A stretch of DNA of 64,000 bases. Source: Poriferisulfidus sp963668445. Lineage in GTDB: Bacteria > Pseudomonadota > Gammaproteobacteria > Poriferisulfidales > Poriferisulfidaceae. Shown here in pieces: positions 15,268 through 25,542 of this stretch. The translations under genes and the position numbers were made by a program. The stretch is from contig OY764335.1 in assembly GCA_963668445.1 (NCBI GenBank), positions 1,550,001 through 1,614,000 on the forward strand, in the 5' to 3' direction. The notes below the pieces were generated by a model. The model was given only the letters and a program-made list of their open reading frames with translations. It was not told the DNA's origin and made no database searches. Numbering within the stretch: the stretch's first letter is position 1; each line of letters opens with the position of its first letter.

Positions 15268-16083
15268 TCAACGCTGGCATCCGGCGCAGTAGAAACTGGA
15301 CCGCTGCCCCACCACCCGGCACCGGATGGGCCGGCCGCATTGCGGGCATGCTTCGCCTTCCCGCCCGTAGACTTGCAGCTCCTGCGCGAAGTAGCCCGGC
15401 TCGCCATCGACCTCCATAAAATCGCGCAGGGTCGTGCCGCCGGCCTCGATCGCCTGACTCAGCACGGCCTTGATGGCCGCCGCCACGCGCTCGTAGCGTA
15501 CGGCGCTGATGCGCCCGGCCGCACGCAGGGGCGAGATGCCGGCCCGGAACAGCGCTTCGCTGGCGTAAATGTTGCCGACGCCTGCCACCACTTTGGAGTC
15601 CATGAGGAAATTCTTGACGGCGACGCTTCGCCCTTGCGAACGCGCATGCAGCCAAGCCCCATCGAAACCTTCACCCAGCGGCTCCGGACCCAGCCCGGCC
15701 AGCAAGGAATGGCGCAGCGGATCCCGGCGCGTCCAATGCATGCTGCCGAACCGGCGCGGATCTCGGAACCGCAGCGTCGCGCCGCTCTTCAGGCGCATAT
15801 CCACATGGTCGTGCGGGCCCGGAGGAGGCGGATCCTGCAGCACGCGCAGCGAGCCGGACATGCCCAGATGCCAGATGATATGCCCGGCTCCGGCATCAAT
15901 CAGCAGGTATTTCGCGCGCCGCCCGACTCGGCGGATCGTGCGGCCCGCCACGGCTTTCGGCAGAGCCCGGCTCACTGGCCAGCGCAGCTGCCGCTGCCGG
16001 ATGACCATCCGTTCGACGGTCTGGCCCGTCACATGCGGCGCGATGCCGCGCCGCACCGTCTCGACTTCCGGCAACTCAGGCAT
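15268..16083 (-). CDS. mutM: Formamidopyrimidine-DNA glycosylase
   Basis: A 271-residue bifunctional glycosylase/AP lyase that removes 8-oxoguanine. The N-terminal MPELPEVETVRRG gives catalytic Pro2 and Glu3; Lys lies in RRAKYLL. A helix-two-turn-helix (VVAGVGNIYASEALF) is followed by a zinc finger with CPQCGRPIRC and FYCAGCQR. Length is normal. The gene overlaps bioD by eight bases, an unusual but clear co-transcribed pairing. Confidence 0.96.
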   Translation of the reverse strand: MPELPEVETVRRGIAPHVTGQTVERMVIRQRQLRWPVSRALPKAVAGRTIRRVGRRAKYLLIDAGAGHIIWHLGMSGSLRVLQDPPPPGPHDHVDMRLKSGATLRFRDPRRFGSMHWTRRDPLRHSLLAGLGPEPLGEGFDGAWLHARSQGRSVAVKNFLMDSKVVAGVGNIYASEALFRAGISPLRAAGRISAVRYERVAAAIKAVLSQAIEAGGTTLRDFMEVDGEPGYFAQELQVYGREGEACPQCGRPIRCRVVGQRSSFYCAGCQR

Positions 16084-16765
16084 TAGGCGACAACGGCACG
16101 AATGTCCTCAGCACCGCCCGTTCCTCCGGCTCGCTCAACCACTGGTCCTGGCCGGTCAGCCAGACCGGAATGCGGCGCAAGCGCCGCTGCAGCACTTGGA
16201 AATTGCCGTACGTGCCGGCTTCGGGCTGCCGACGATTCAGGACGACGCCGGCCAACCGGCAGTGCGATGTCTGCTTGACGGCCTCGCACGTCAGCAACGT
16301 GTGGTTGATGGCGCCCAGCCGGTCTTCGGCCACCACCAGCACCGGCAGCTCCAGCGCGGCCGCCAGATCGCGCAGGTCGCCATCCCGGGCCAGCGGCGAG
16401 CGCCAGCCGCCGGCCCCTTCGATGACCCGTACGCCATCCGGCCGCCTGCAGAACTCCAGCAGATCCTGTAGCGCCACCGGTACGCCCTCCCGCTCGGCCG
16501 CCAAAACCGGCGCCAGCGGAGCGCGCAGCTTGAACCGGACCACGGCCTCGAGGCGTTCCAGTCCAGCGGCTTCCCGCAGGGCTTCTGCATCCTGCGCCAG
16601 CAGGCCGCCATCGCTCTCCAAGCACCCCGATTCCACCGGCTTCAGCGGACAGACCGTATGGCCGTAGCGGCGCAGCGCTCGAATCAGACGGACGGCCACC
16701 CACGTCTTGCCGACGCCCGTGTCGGTGCCGGTCACTACCACGCCTTTGCGGAGGGAATGCGCCAT
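16076..16765 (-). CDS. bioD: Dethiobiotin synthetase
   Basis: A 229-residue P-loop enzyme: GTDTGVGKTWVAVRL at the N-terminus, LKPVESGC for diaminopelargonate binding, and VIEGAGGWRSPL. It carboxylates 7,8-diaminopelargonate (the BioA product) to dethiobiotin with ATP. It is first in a bioD-mutM unit and diverges from ispG across a 55-base AT-rich gap. BioA is at 579-1868, so the biotin genes are split. No BirA-type inverted operator was found in the gap. Confidence 0.95.
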   Translation of the reverse strand: MAHSLRKGVVVTGTDTGVGKTWVAVRLIRALRRYGHTVCPLKPVESGCLESDGGLLAQDAEALREAAGLERLEAVVRFKLRAPLAPVLAAEREGVPVALQDLLEFCRRPDGVRVIEGAGGWRSPLARDGDLRDLAAALELPVLVVAEDRLGAINHTLLTCEAVKQTSHCRLAGVVLNRRQPEAGTYGNFQVLQRRLRRIPVWLTGQDQWLSEPEERAVLRTFVPLSPNA

Positions 16766-16820
16766 CCGGTAAAACCTGCGATACTAGTTCAAACATTCGA
16801 CATTTTAATTGGATTTTTAA

Positions 16821-18077
<1,257 letters not shown>

Positions 18078-18102
18078 GCCGAACGCCGCGCCCTGCCGCC
18101 TC

Positions 18103-18648
18103 ATGACCGTCCGCTCCTTCGAAGGACACGCTCCCTGCATCGCCGAATCCGCCTATGTGGATACACAGGCACTGGTGCTCGGCGACGTGGAGATCGGCGC
18201 CGACAGTTCCATCTGGCCGATGACCGTAGTGCGCGGCGACGTGCATTCGATCCGCATCGGCGCACGCACGAACATCCAGGACGGCAGCATCGTGCACGTC
18301 ACCCACGATTGCGAGTACGCTCCGGGCGGCTTTGCAACGACCATCGGCGACGAAGTGACCGTCGGCCATGGTGCCATCGTGCATGCCTGCGACATCGGCG
18401 ACCGCTGCCTGATCGGCATGGGCGCCATCATTCTCGACGGCGCGATCATTGCGCCGGACACCATGATCGGCTCCGGCTGCCTGGTGCCGCCGGGCAAAGA
18501 GTTGGAGGGCGGCTGCCTGTGGGTCGGCAGCCCGGCCCGCAAGCGCCGCGAACTCACGGAAGCCGAACGAACCTTCCTGCGCTACTCCGCCGCCCACTAC
18601 GTGGACAACAAGAACCGGTTTCAAGCCGCCTACCCTGAACCAGCCTGA
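18103..18648 (+). CDS. Gamma carbonic anhydrase-like hexapeptide-repeat protein
   Basis: A 181-residue left-handed beta-helix protein of the YrdA/PaaY/CaiE class. Repeated hexapeptides such as VLGDVEIGADSSIWP and IQDGSIVHVTHD run through residues 20-140. Zinc-type histidines occur in VHVTHD and GHGAIVHAC. In the family these lie between subunits of a trimer; many members show little carbonic anhydrase activity. It follows ispG by 25 bases and precedes the metY-like gene by 13, suggesting one transcript. Confidence 0.85.
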   Translation: MTVRSFEGHAPCIAESAYVDTQALVLGDVEIGADSSIWPMTVVRGDVHSIRIGARTNIQDGSIVHVTHDCEYAPGGFATTIGDEVTVGHGAIVHACDIGDRCLIGMGAIILDGAIIAPDTMIGSGCLVPPGKELEGGCLWVGSPARKRRELTEAERTFLRYSAAHYVDNKNRFQAAYPEPA

Positions 18649-18661
18649 GAGAACCGCCCCT

Positions 18662-19948
18662 ATGAGCGATGCCAAACCGCAAGGCCTGCGCACGCGGGCC
18701 ATCCACGCCGGTGCTGCGCCGGATCCGACCACCGGCGCCCGGGTCACGCCGGTGCACCAATCCGTGGCCTTCGTATTCCGCGATGTCGAGCATGCTGCCA
18801 ACCTGTTCAATCTCGACGAAGCCGGCTTCATATACTCGCGCCTGACCAACCCCACCGTCAACGCCCTGCAAGATCGGCTCGCGGATCTGGAAGGCGGCGC
18901 CGGCGCAGTCTGCACGGCCTCCGGCCACTCGGCGCAGATGCTGGCCCTGTTCGGCCTGATGCGGGCCGGCGACGAGTTCGTCGCGTCCAACAAACTGTAC
19001 GGCGGCTCCATCACGCAGTTCGGCCATGCCTTCGCACGCTTGGGGTGGAAGGTCGCGTTCGTCGATCCGGACGATCTGGACGCCGTGCGCCGCGCCTGCA
19101 ACGAGCACACCCGCGCCGTATTCAGCGAAAGTCTGGCCAACCCCGGCGGCATCATGTGCGACATCCAAGGGCTGGCCGACGCGGCGCACGAGTGCGGCGT
19201 GCCGCTGATTATCGACAACACGCTGGCGACGCCGGTGCTGTGCAATCCGATCGAGCACGGCGCCGACCTCGTCGTGCATTCCACGACGAAGTTCCTGTCC
19301 GGGCACGGCAACGCCATCGGCGGCGCCGTGATCGATTCCGGTGCATTCGACTGGGCGCAGCACGGCAAATATCCGCATTTGACGGATCCCAATCCGGCCT
19401 ACCACGGCCTGTCGTTCGCGGACAAGTTCGGGCCGCTGGCCTACACGGTGTACTCCATTGCCGTCAGCCTGCGCGACCTGGGGCCCACCATGTCGCCGAT
19501 GAACGCCTACCTCACACTGACCGGCATCGAGACGCTGCCGCTGCGCATGCGCCAGCACAGCGACAATGCGCTGGCCGCCGCCCGATGGCTGGAACAGCAC
19601 GAGCAGGTCGCGTGGGTGTCGTACGCCGGCCTGCCGTCCAGCCCCTACTACGCGCAAGCGCAACGGTACTGCCCCGACGGCGCCGGCGCCGTGTTCACAT
19701 TCGGCGTGCGCGGCGGCTACGAGCGCGGCATCCGGATGGTCGAAAGCGTGCAGCTGTTCTCGCACCTAGCCAACATCGGCGACACCCGTTCGCTGATCGT
19801 GCATCCGGCTTCGACCACGCACCGCCAGCTGAGCGACGAACAGAAGGCCGCGGCCGGCGCCGGGCCGGAAGTCATCCGGCTGTCGGTCGGCATCGAGGAC
19901 ATCGACGACATTCTTGCCGACCTCGATCAGGCGCTGAACGCCGCCTGA
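18662..19948 (+). CDS. metY: O-acetylhomoserine (thiol)-lyase / Cys-Met metabolism PLP enzyme
   Basis: A 428-residue fold-type I PLP enzyme. YSRLTNPTVNALQDRLADLE, ASGHSAQMLAL and IDNTLATPVLCNPIEHGAD are family blocks, and the PLP lysine lies in HSTTKFLSGHG. The length and the long YPHLTDPNPAYHGL insert fit O-acetylhomoserine sulfhydrylase rather than cystathionine gamma-synthase. It would make homocysteine or methionine from O-acetylhomoserine and sulfide or methanethiol. A methionine gamma-lyase role cannot be excluded. GAGAA precedes the ATG. No riboswitch fits in the 13-base upstream gap. Confidence 0.87.
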   Translation: MSDAKPQGLRTRAIHAGAAPDPTTGARVTPVHQSVAFVFRDVEHAANLFNLDEAGFIYSRLTNPTVNALQDRLADLEGGAGAVCTASGHSAQMLALFGLMRAGDEFVASNKLYGGSITQFGHAFARLGWKVAFVDPDDLDAVRRACNEHTRAVFSESLANPGGIMCDIQGLADAAHECGVPLIIDNTLATPVLCNPIEHGADLVVHSTTKFLSGHGNAIGGAVIDSGAFDWAQHGKYPHLTDPNPAYHGLSFADKFGPLAYTVYSIAVSLRDLGPTMSPMNAYLTLTGIETLPLRMRQHSDNALAAARWLEQHEQVAWVSYAGLPSSPYYAQAQRYCPDGAGAVFTFGVRGGYERGIRMVESVQLFSHLANIGDTRSLIVHPASTTHRQLSDEQKAAAGAGPEVIRLSVGIEDIDDILADLDQALNAA

Positions 19949-20217
19949 CTCCGGCGCAGTGCTGCGGCTGCGCACACCAGGCGACCCAGCGCCGGCCAGC
20001 ACCACTCATTCGCCATCCCGAACCTCAGCACCCCGCAGGCTGTGCTGAACAATCTGCGATTCGGGTAAACAGGGCGCACTCGTGCCACTCAGTCCGGCAT
20101 GCTCCAAGCGACGTGTTCAACCCCCCCATATCCAACTCAAGGAATCAGCCACATGGAACCTGCTTTCGGATAGTACGCAATGGTCATACGGTTCATGAAT
20201 TTGGGTGATTTCTCCTA
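19949..20217. other. Gene-poor spacer after metY
   Basis: The stretch has stops in all frames and no recognisable RNA gene. It shows a change from GC-rich to mixed composition around 20110, where the low-GC two-gene unit begins. No clear repeat or terminator was found by eye. Confidence 0.5.
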
Positions 20218-20245
20218 TTGCGCACGAAATGGCGCCGTGTATGAT
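20218..20245 (+). promoter_or_regulatory. Promoter of the small two-gene unit
   Basis: TTGCGC (20218-20223) and TATGAT (20240-20245) lie 16 bases apart. The expected transcript start, near 20252, falls on the ATG of the first gene, so the message could be leaderless. GAGG lies only one base before the ATG, too close for a normal Shine-Dalgarno. Confidence 0.45.
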
Positions 20246-20251
20246 TGAGGC

Positions 20252-20512
20252 ATGGCGGATGCACCAGAAAAACGTCTTTACGTCGTTTTCTCGACGGACG
20301 CAGAGGTTCAATCTGCGGCGGAAGAGTCGTTTGACGACACATTCCGCCTTGAGGAAAACACGCTGTTAGCCCGAACGGAAATGGTGGCGGATGATGTTGC
20401 CACAAAAATCGGATTGATTAGCGAGGAAGACCCTAAAAACGGGGTGGTCCTTAAGGCCAATCACACGTATACCGGATATTTCGATGGGCGCCTCTGGGAT
20501 TGGCTGGATTGA
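20252..20512 (+). CDS. Small acidic protein of unknown function
   Basis: An 86-residue protein I cannot place in a family. It opens with a short beta strand (KRLYVVFST), continues as a negatively charged helical stretch and ends in GYFDGRLWDWLD, rich in aromatics. No signal or membrane segment is present. It is followed after two bases by a small membrane protein gene, and both are less GC-rich than their neighbours. The fixed close pairing suggests a joint function. Whether it is an effector, immunity protein or phage relic is unknown. Confidence 0.6.
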   Translation: MADAPEKRLYVVFSTDAEVQSAAEESFDDTFRLEENTLLARTEMVADDVATKIGLISEEDPKNGVVLKANHTYTGYFDGRLWDWLD

Positions 20513-20514
20513 TT

Positions 20515-20721
20515 ATGGCTTCTCGGCAAAAGCGTCGAGGCACTTCAGAATATGCCAAACGCAAAGACATCAATGAACGAGTAGGGATTCTAGAGGAAGC
20601 CGCAAAGCATACGGCAACCAGAGAATGGGTGACGCAAACTCTGATAAAGATTGGCGCTTGGGTTTTTGGGGCTGCGATTGCTCTGGGGATACTTATCGTC
20701 GCCATTTTGAACTTGGCCTAA
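20515..20721 (+). CDS. Small single-pass membrane protein with basic/coiled N-terminus
   Basis: A 68-residue protein. Residues 1-20 are very basic (SRQKRRGTSEYAKRK), 20-42 look like a short amphipathic helix (INERVGILEEAAKHTA) and 43-68 form one membrane helix (GAWVFGAAIALGILIVAI). The layout, an amphipathic helix before a C-terminal membrane anchor, resembles small phage or bacteriocin membrane proteins of the XhlA type, but similarity is too weak for a name. The ATG at 20515 follows the previous stop by two bases; an upstream in-frame ATG at 20500 overlaps that gene. Confidence 0.6.
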   Translation: MASRQKRRGTSEYAKRKDINERVGILEEAAKHTATREWVTQTLIKIGAWVFGAAIALGILIVAILNLA

Positions 20722-20860
20722 CCGCCCATTGCGGATTTTGCCGCATGATTCCCTTGGAAATCCTCATATAGTAAACTTGCTTCGCGGCATGAAGCCGTGC
20801 CAAAATGCCCTGCAACGGCACCGGCGAAAGCCCTGCGCATACCCCGATGAGGAGAGCCTG

Positions 20861-21256
20861 ATGGACACCAAAGAACTGATCGAAGCCTATTTCGCGGCGT
20901 GGGATGCCCATGACCCGCAGGCCGTCGTCGCCCTGTTCGCGGACGGCGGCACCTACGAAGACCCTGCGGCCGGCCAGCCGCTTACCGGCGCGGCCATCGG
21001 CGAATACGCCCAAGGGCTGTTCACGGCCTTTCCCGACCTGAAGCTGGAACTCATTGGCCAGCTCCCCGTCAGCACCGGGCAGATCGCCGTGCCCTGGCTG
21101 CTGTTCGGCACGCATCAGGGCCCACTGGGCGACACGCCGCCCACCGGCAAATCCGTAGTTCTGCGCGGCTGCGACTTCATCAGCGCGGCCGACGGCAAGC
21201 TGCAGGTCGTGTACGGCGTGTTCAGCCTGTCGGAATTGACCGCGCAACTTGGCTGA
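20861..21256 (+). CDS. NTF2-like/SnoaL-like protein
   Basis: A 131-residue alpha+beta barrel protein. LIEAYFAAWDAHDPQAVVAL, YEDPAAGQPLTG and AFPDLKLE are typical of SnoaL-like ester cyclases or limonene-1,2-epoxide hydrolase relatives. GGAGAG stands six bases before the ATG at 20861. The family covers many reactions and binding roles, so no substrate can be named. It stands just upstream of thiS with four bases between stop and ATG, so it may be co-transcribed with the thiamine genes. Confidence 0.75.
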   Translation: MDTKELIEAYFAAWDAHDPQAVVALFADGGTYEDPAAGQPLTGAAIGEYAQGLFTAFPDLKLELIGQLPVSTGQIAVPWLLFGTHQGPLGDTPPTGKSVVLRGCDFISAADGKLQVVYGVFSLSELTAQLG

Positions 21257-21260
21257 GGCC

Positions 21261-21458
21261 ATGCGCGTCACGCTCAACGGCGAACCTTGCAGCCTGCCCG
21301 ATGCCGCCACGGCCGCGGATCTGATCGGCCGCTTGCGCCTTGAAGGCCGCATCGCGCTGGAAGTCAACCGGCACGTCGTGCCACGCTCGCAATGGTCGCA
21401 GCATGCCTTGCGCGACGGCGATGCGGTAGAAGTCGTGCGGGCCATCGGCGGCGGCTGA
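21261..21458 (+). CDS. thiS: Sulfur carrier protein ThiS
   Basis: A 65-residue ubiquitin-like protein ending in Gly-Gly (VRAIGGG), the site that is adenylated and thiocarboxylated to supply sulfur to the thiazole of thiamine. LNGEP at the start and the RDGDAVEVV strand are family features. I took the ATG at 21261; a TTG 12 bases upstream is open but less likely. One base separates its stop from the thiG ATG. ThiF and ThiO are not in the window. Confidence 0.92.
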   Translation: MRVTLNGEPCSLPDAATAADLIGRLRLEGRIALEVNRHVVPRSQWSQHALRDGDAVEVVRAIGGG

Positions 21459-21459
21459 C

Positions 21460-22242
21460 ATGGGCAGCGACGCATGGGTGCTCGCCGGGCGCGAATATGC
21501 CTCCCGCTTGCTGGTCGGCACCGGCAAATACCGGGATCTGGAGCAAACCCGCGATGCCGTTGCCGCCTCCGGCGCGCAGATCGTCACCGTTGCGGTGCGC
21601 CGCACCAACATCGGCCAGGATGCGGACGCGCCCAGCCTGCTGGATGTGCTGCCGCCGAACGACTACACCATTCTGCCGAACACCGCCGGCTGCTACAGCG
21701 CGGACGACGCGGTGCGCGTCTGTCGGCTGGCCCGAGAACTGCTGGACGGACGGGCGCTGGTCAAGCTCGAAGTGCTGGGCGAGGCGCGCACCTTATACCC
21801 GGATGTCGCGCAGACGCTTGCGGCTGCGGAAACGCTGGTCGCCGACGGCTTCCAGGTCATGGCGTACACCAACGACGATCCGATCATGGCGCGGCGGCTG
21901 GCCGAGGCCGGCTGCGTGGCGGTCATGCCGCTGGCCTCGCCGATCGGCTCCGGGCGCGGCATCCGCAACCCGGACTGGCTGCGGGTCATTCTCGACGAGG
22001 CGACCACGCCGATCTTGGTGGACGCCGGCGTCGGCACCGCCTCCGATGCCGCCATCGCGATGGAACTGGGCTGCGACGGCGTGCTGATGAATACCGCCAT
22101 CGCAGAGGCCCAAGATCCCGTTCGCATGGCCCGGGCGATGCGTTTGGCGGTCGAAGCCGGCCGCTTGGCTTGGCGCGCCGGGCGCATGCCGCGGCGGCAG
22201 TTCGCAGCCAGTTCCAGCCCGGCGGCGGGCATTCTGGAATAA
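21460..22242 (+). CDS. thiG: Thiazole synthase
   Basis: A 260-residue TIM-barrel enzyme that joins DXP, the ThiS thiocarboxylate and dehydroglycine or a glycine imine to make thiazole phosphate. GTGKY, VAVRRTN, LPNTAGC, VKLEVLG and MPLASPIGSGRGI are ThiG blocks. The catalytic Lys lies in LVKLEVLG. The length is normal. It is the last gene of the thiS-thiG pair, followed after 77 bases by polA. Confidence 0.96.
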   Translation: MGSDAWVLAGREYASRLLVGTGKYRDLEQTRDAVAASGAQIVTVAVRRTNIGQDADAPSLLDVLPPNDYTILPNTAGCYSADDAVRVCRLARELLDGRALVKLEVLGEARTLYPDVAQTLAAAETLVADGFQVMAYTNDDPIMARRLAEAGCVAVMPLASPIGSGRGIRNPDWLRVILDEATTPILVDAGVGTASDAAIAMELGCDGVLMNTAIAEAQDPVRMARAMRLAVEAGRLAWRAGRMPRRQFAASSSPAAGILE

Positions 22243-22319
22243 TAGAGGCCCGGCAGCGGCTCTACGACGGCTCGCTTCCGGATTCCTGCCTCGCTTGCCT
22301 GCCGTGACCCGCTTCCGCC

Positions 22320-25037
22320 ATGGCTGACGCCCCAACCCGTCCGAAACTGCTGCTGGTCGACGGCACCGCCTACCTGTACCGCGCCCACCACGTCCATACG
22401 AGCCTATCCGACCGCAGCGGCCGACCGACCGGCGCCATCTACGGCACCATCAACATCCTGCAAAGACAGCGGCGGCGCATCGATCCGGACTACGTGGCCG
22501 TCGTCATGGACGCGCCCGGCAAGAACTTCCGCCACGAACTCTATCCGGAGTACAAGGCCCATCGCAAGCCGATGCCGCCTGAACTGAAGGCGCAGATCGA
22601 ACCGTTGCAGGACATCATCAAGGCACTGGGGCTGCCGCTGCTGATCGTGCCGGATGTGGAAGCCGACGACGTGATCGGCACGCTGGCCCGCCAAGGCGAG
22701 GCCGACGGCATGGAGGTCGTCATCCTGTCCGGGGACAAGGATCTCGCGCAGCTGGTCACCGAGCGCATCACCCTGCACGACATCGACCGCGAGCCGATGG
22801 GCATCGACGGCGTCGTCGGCAAGTTTCGGGTGCGGCCGGATCAGATCATCGATTATCTGGCGCTGGCGGGCGATGCATCGGACAACATTCCGGGCGTGCC
22901 CAAGGCCGGTCCGAAGACGGTCTCCGGCTGGCTGCAGAAGTACGGCACCCTCGACAACCTGGCGGCCAACGCCGAGCAGATCCCTGGCAAGATCGGCGAA
23001 AACCTGCGGGCCAGCCTAGAGGTCCTGCCGCTCTACCGCCAGCTGACGACGGTCCGTTGCGATGTCGTGCTGAATCAAGCCCTCCGCGACCTGCAGCCCG
23101 GCCCCGAGGATGCCGTGCGCCTGGATGCCCTGTATGCGGAATACGGCATGAACTCGTTCCTGCGCGAACTGCGGGCTCGCTCCAATGCCGATGCGGCCGT
23201 TCAGGAACCCGCGCCGGACGCGCCGCCGACCCGGGACTATGCCGCCGTATTGGAGCTGGAAGCGCTGGAAGCATGGCTGGAGCAGGCACGCAAGGCCGGA
23301 GCCTTCGCGCTGGATACGGAGACCACCGGCCTCGACCCCCAGCAAGCCGAACTGGTCGGCATCTCGCTGGCCGTCAACCCGGGGCGGGCCGCCTACATCC
23401 CGCTCGGGCACCGCGGCCTGAACCAAGCCCGGCAACTGGAACGGGAGCCGGTATTCGAACGGCTGCGGCCGTTGCTGAGCGACCCGAAGCTGATCAAGAT
23501 CGGCCACCACCTGAAATACGACCGGGCCGTGCTGCGGCGCTGCGGCCTCGAGTTGGACGGCCCCTGCCACGACAGCATGCTCGAATCGTACGTCTACAAC
23601 TCCACCGCCAGCCGCCACAATCTCGACGACCTGTCCCGCGTGTATCTGAACGAGGAGACCATCCATTACAGGGAAGTCGCAGGCACCGGCAAGAAGCAGG
23701 TCTCCTTCGATCAGGTGCCCATCGAAACGGCGACGCCCTACGCCGCCGAAGATGCCGACATGGCCCTGCGCTTGCATCATTACCTATGGCCGCGGCTGCG
23801 GAAGTCCGCAACGCAGGCGCGTCTTTACCAGGAGCTGGAACTGCCGCTGTCGGTCGTGCTGGCTGATATGGAACGCGTCGGCGTGGCGATCGATGCGGCG
23901 GCCCTGCACGCCCAATCGCAAGCGCTGCAGGAGGAATTGGCGCAGTTGAAGGAAGACATCGCCCGCGAATGCGGCGGGGAGATCAACCTGAACTCCACCC
24001 GCGACCTGCAGCGGGTGCTGTTCGAGGAGCGGCAGTTGAAGACCGGCCGCAAGACGCCAGGCGGCTCTGCGTCCACGGCCGAGGATGTTCTGAAGGAACT
24101 GGCCGAGCAGGACATCCTGCCGCGCATGATTCTGGAGTACCGGCAGCGCACCAAACTGCTTTCCACCTACGTCGACAAGCTGCCGAAGATGATCAACGCC
24201 GAGACCGGACGGGTGCACACGTCCTATCATCAGGCGGTCACGGCCACCGGCCGGCTGTCGTCGTCCGACCCCAATCTGCAGAACATTCCGATCCGCACCG
24301 AAGCCGGCCGGCGCATCCGCCAAGCGTTCGTCGGTCGGGACGGCTGCGTCCTGATCGCGGCGGACTACTCGCAGATCGAGTTGCGCATCATGGCGCACAT
24401 CTCCCGGGATCCGGCCCTATGCCGCGCCTTCGAAGAAGGCGCCGACGTGCACCGGGCGACGGCCGCCGAAGTGTTCGGCATCGCCCACGAAGCAGTGACG
24501 CCGGAGCAGCGCCGCGCCGCCAAGGCCATCAACTTCGGCCTGATGTACGGCATGAGCGCCTTCGGCCTGGCAAGGCAGCTGGACATTCCGCGCCCGCAAG
24601 CGGAAGCGTACATGACCACGTACTTCGAGCGCTACCCCAAGGTTCGCGACTATATGGAGCGCACCCGCGAACAGGCCCGCAAGGACCGCTACGTGGAAAC
24701 CGTCCACGGCCGGCGCCTGCACCTCGAAGCGATCCAGTCGCGCAACTACAGCCAGCGCCAGTACGCGGAACGCACCGCCATCAATGCGCCGATGCAAGGC
24801 ACGGCGGCCGACATCATCAAGCAGGCCATGATCGAGGTGCACGCATGGCTGCGGCAGGCGCACCCGGACTGCGCCCTGATTTTGCAGGTGCACGACGAGC
24901 TGGTGCTGGAAGCGCCCCGCGCGAAAGCCGAAGAGGTCGCTCGCGGCGTCTGCGCCAAAATGGAGCGCAGCGCCGAATTGAGCGTGCCGCTGGTAGTCGA
25001 TGCCGGCTGCGGCGAGAACTGGGACCAGGCGCACTAG
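22320..25037 (+). CDS. polA: DNA polymerase I
   Basis: A 905-residue three-domain enzyme. Residues 1-290 form the 5'-3' flap nuclease (VDGTAYLYRAHHV, VMDAPGKNFRHELYPEYK). Residues from about 310 form the 3'-5' exonuclease with its acidic site intact (FALDTETTGLDP). The polymerase follows with TGRLSSSDPNLQNIPIRT, motif A AADYSQIELRIMAH, motif B RRAAKAINFGLMYGMS and motif C LQVHDELVLEAP. It fills gaps after primer removal and repair. It ends four bases into a convergent zincin-like gene. Confidence 0.98.
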   Translation: MADAPTRPKLLLVDGTAYLYRAHHVHTSLSDRSGRPTGAIYGTINILQRQRRRIDPDYVAVVMDAPGKNFRHELYPEYKAHRKPMPPELKAQIEPLQDIIKALGLPLLIVPDVEADDVIGTLARQGEADGMEVVILSGDKDLAQLVTERITLHDIDREPMGIDGVVGKFRVRPDQIIDYLALAGDASDNIPGVPKAGPKTVSGWLQKYGTLDNLAANAEQIPGKIGENLRASLEVLPLYRQLTTVRCDVVLNQALRDLQPGPEDAVRLDALYAEYGMNSFLRELRARSNADAAVQEPAPDAPPTRDYAAVLELEALEAWLEQARKAGAFALDTETTGLDPQQAELVGISLAVNPGRAAYIPLGHRGLNQARQLEREPVFERLRPLLSDPKLIKIGHHLKYDRAVLRRCGLELDGPCHDSMLESYVYNSTASRHNLDDLSRVYLNEETIHYREVAGTGKKQVSFDQVPIETATPYAAEDADMALRLHHYLWPRLRKSATQARLYQELELPLSVVLADMERVGVAIDAAALHAQSQALQEELAQLKEDIARECGGEINLNSTRDLQRVLFEERQLKTGRKTPGGSASTAEDVLKELAEQDILPRMILEYRQRTKLLSTYVDKLPKMINAETGRVHTSYHQAVTATGRLSSSDPNLQNIPIRTEAGRRIRQAFVGRDGCVLIAADYSQIELRIMAHISRDPALCRAFEEGADVHRATAAEVFGIAHEAVTPEQRRAAKAINFGLMYGMSAFGLARQLDIPRPQAEAYMTTYFERYPKVRDYMERTREQARKDRYVETVHGRRLHLEAIQSRNYSQRQYAERTAINAPMQGTAADIIKQAMIEVHAWLRQAHPDCALILQVHDELVLEAPRAKAEEVARGVCAKMERSAELSVPLVVDAGCGENWDQAH

Positions 25038-25465
25038 CCGGAAGCGCCCGGCGCCCGGCGCGCCTCGGCGCAGATGCGTTCCATGTCCGCATCCGAGAAG
25101 CCGAAGTGATGGCCGATTTCGTGCAGCAGCACGGACCGCACCAGATCCTCCAGATCTCCGCCCTCTTCAATCCAGTGGTCCAGCATGGGCCGCCGGTACA
25201 GGTAGACATGATCCAGATCCTCCGGCAGGTCGTCGATGGATTTCCGATCGAGGCTGACGCCTTGGTACAGGCCTAGAAGATCCCAAGGGCTCTCCAACCG
25301 CATCGCTTGGCAAGTCGCCTCGTCGGGAAAATCCTCGACGTGGATCGCCACCGCCACGACGTGCCGGGCCAAGGCAGGCGGGATTTCCCCCAGCGCCTGC
25401 TGCGCCATGGCCTCGATGTCCTGCAAGGTCGGCGGCGTGGCGGATCGGAAGCTTCGGGACTTCAT
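25034..25465 (-). CDS. Zincin-like metallopeptidase family protein
   Basis: A 143-residue protein with LLHEIGHHFGFSDADMERI, the HExxHxxGxxD-type zinc site of the metallopeptidase family formerly DUF1025. The preceding DHVYLYRRPMLDHW is also conserved in the group. No signal is visible, so it is probably cytoplasmic. I took the ATG at 25465; an upstream in-frame ATG at 25522 is less likely. It converges on polA with a four-base overlap. The substrate is unknown. Confidence 0.8.
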   Translation of the reverse strand: MKSRSFRSATPPTLQDIEAMAQQALGEIPPALARHVVAVAIHVEDFPDEATCQAMRLESPWDLLGLYQGVSLDRKSIDDLPEDLDHVYLYRRPMLDHWIEEGGDLEDLVRSVLLHEIGHHFGFSDADMERICAEARRAPGASG

Positions 25466-25542
25466 CTCAGCGAGGAGAAGATCGGGGGAACTTTTTGCAT
25501 GTTGCCCAGTCCAACTACTCAACCGCAGTCCGGGCTCCCCTG

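Noticed and set aside
20722..20860. TPP riboswitch ahead of the thiamine genes
   Set aside because: The stretch has a CCGATGAGGAG piece but lacks the conserved TPP aptamer blocks, and an NTF2-like gene lies between it and thiS.
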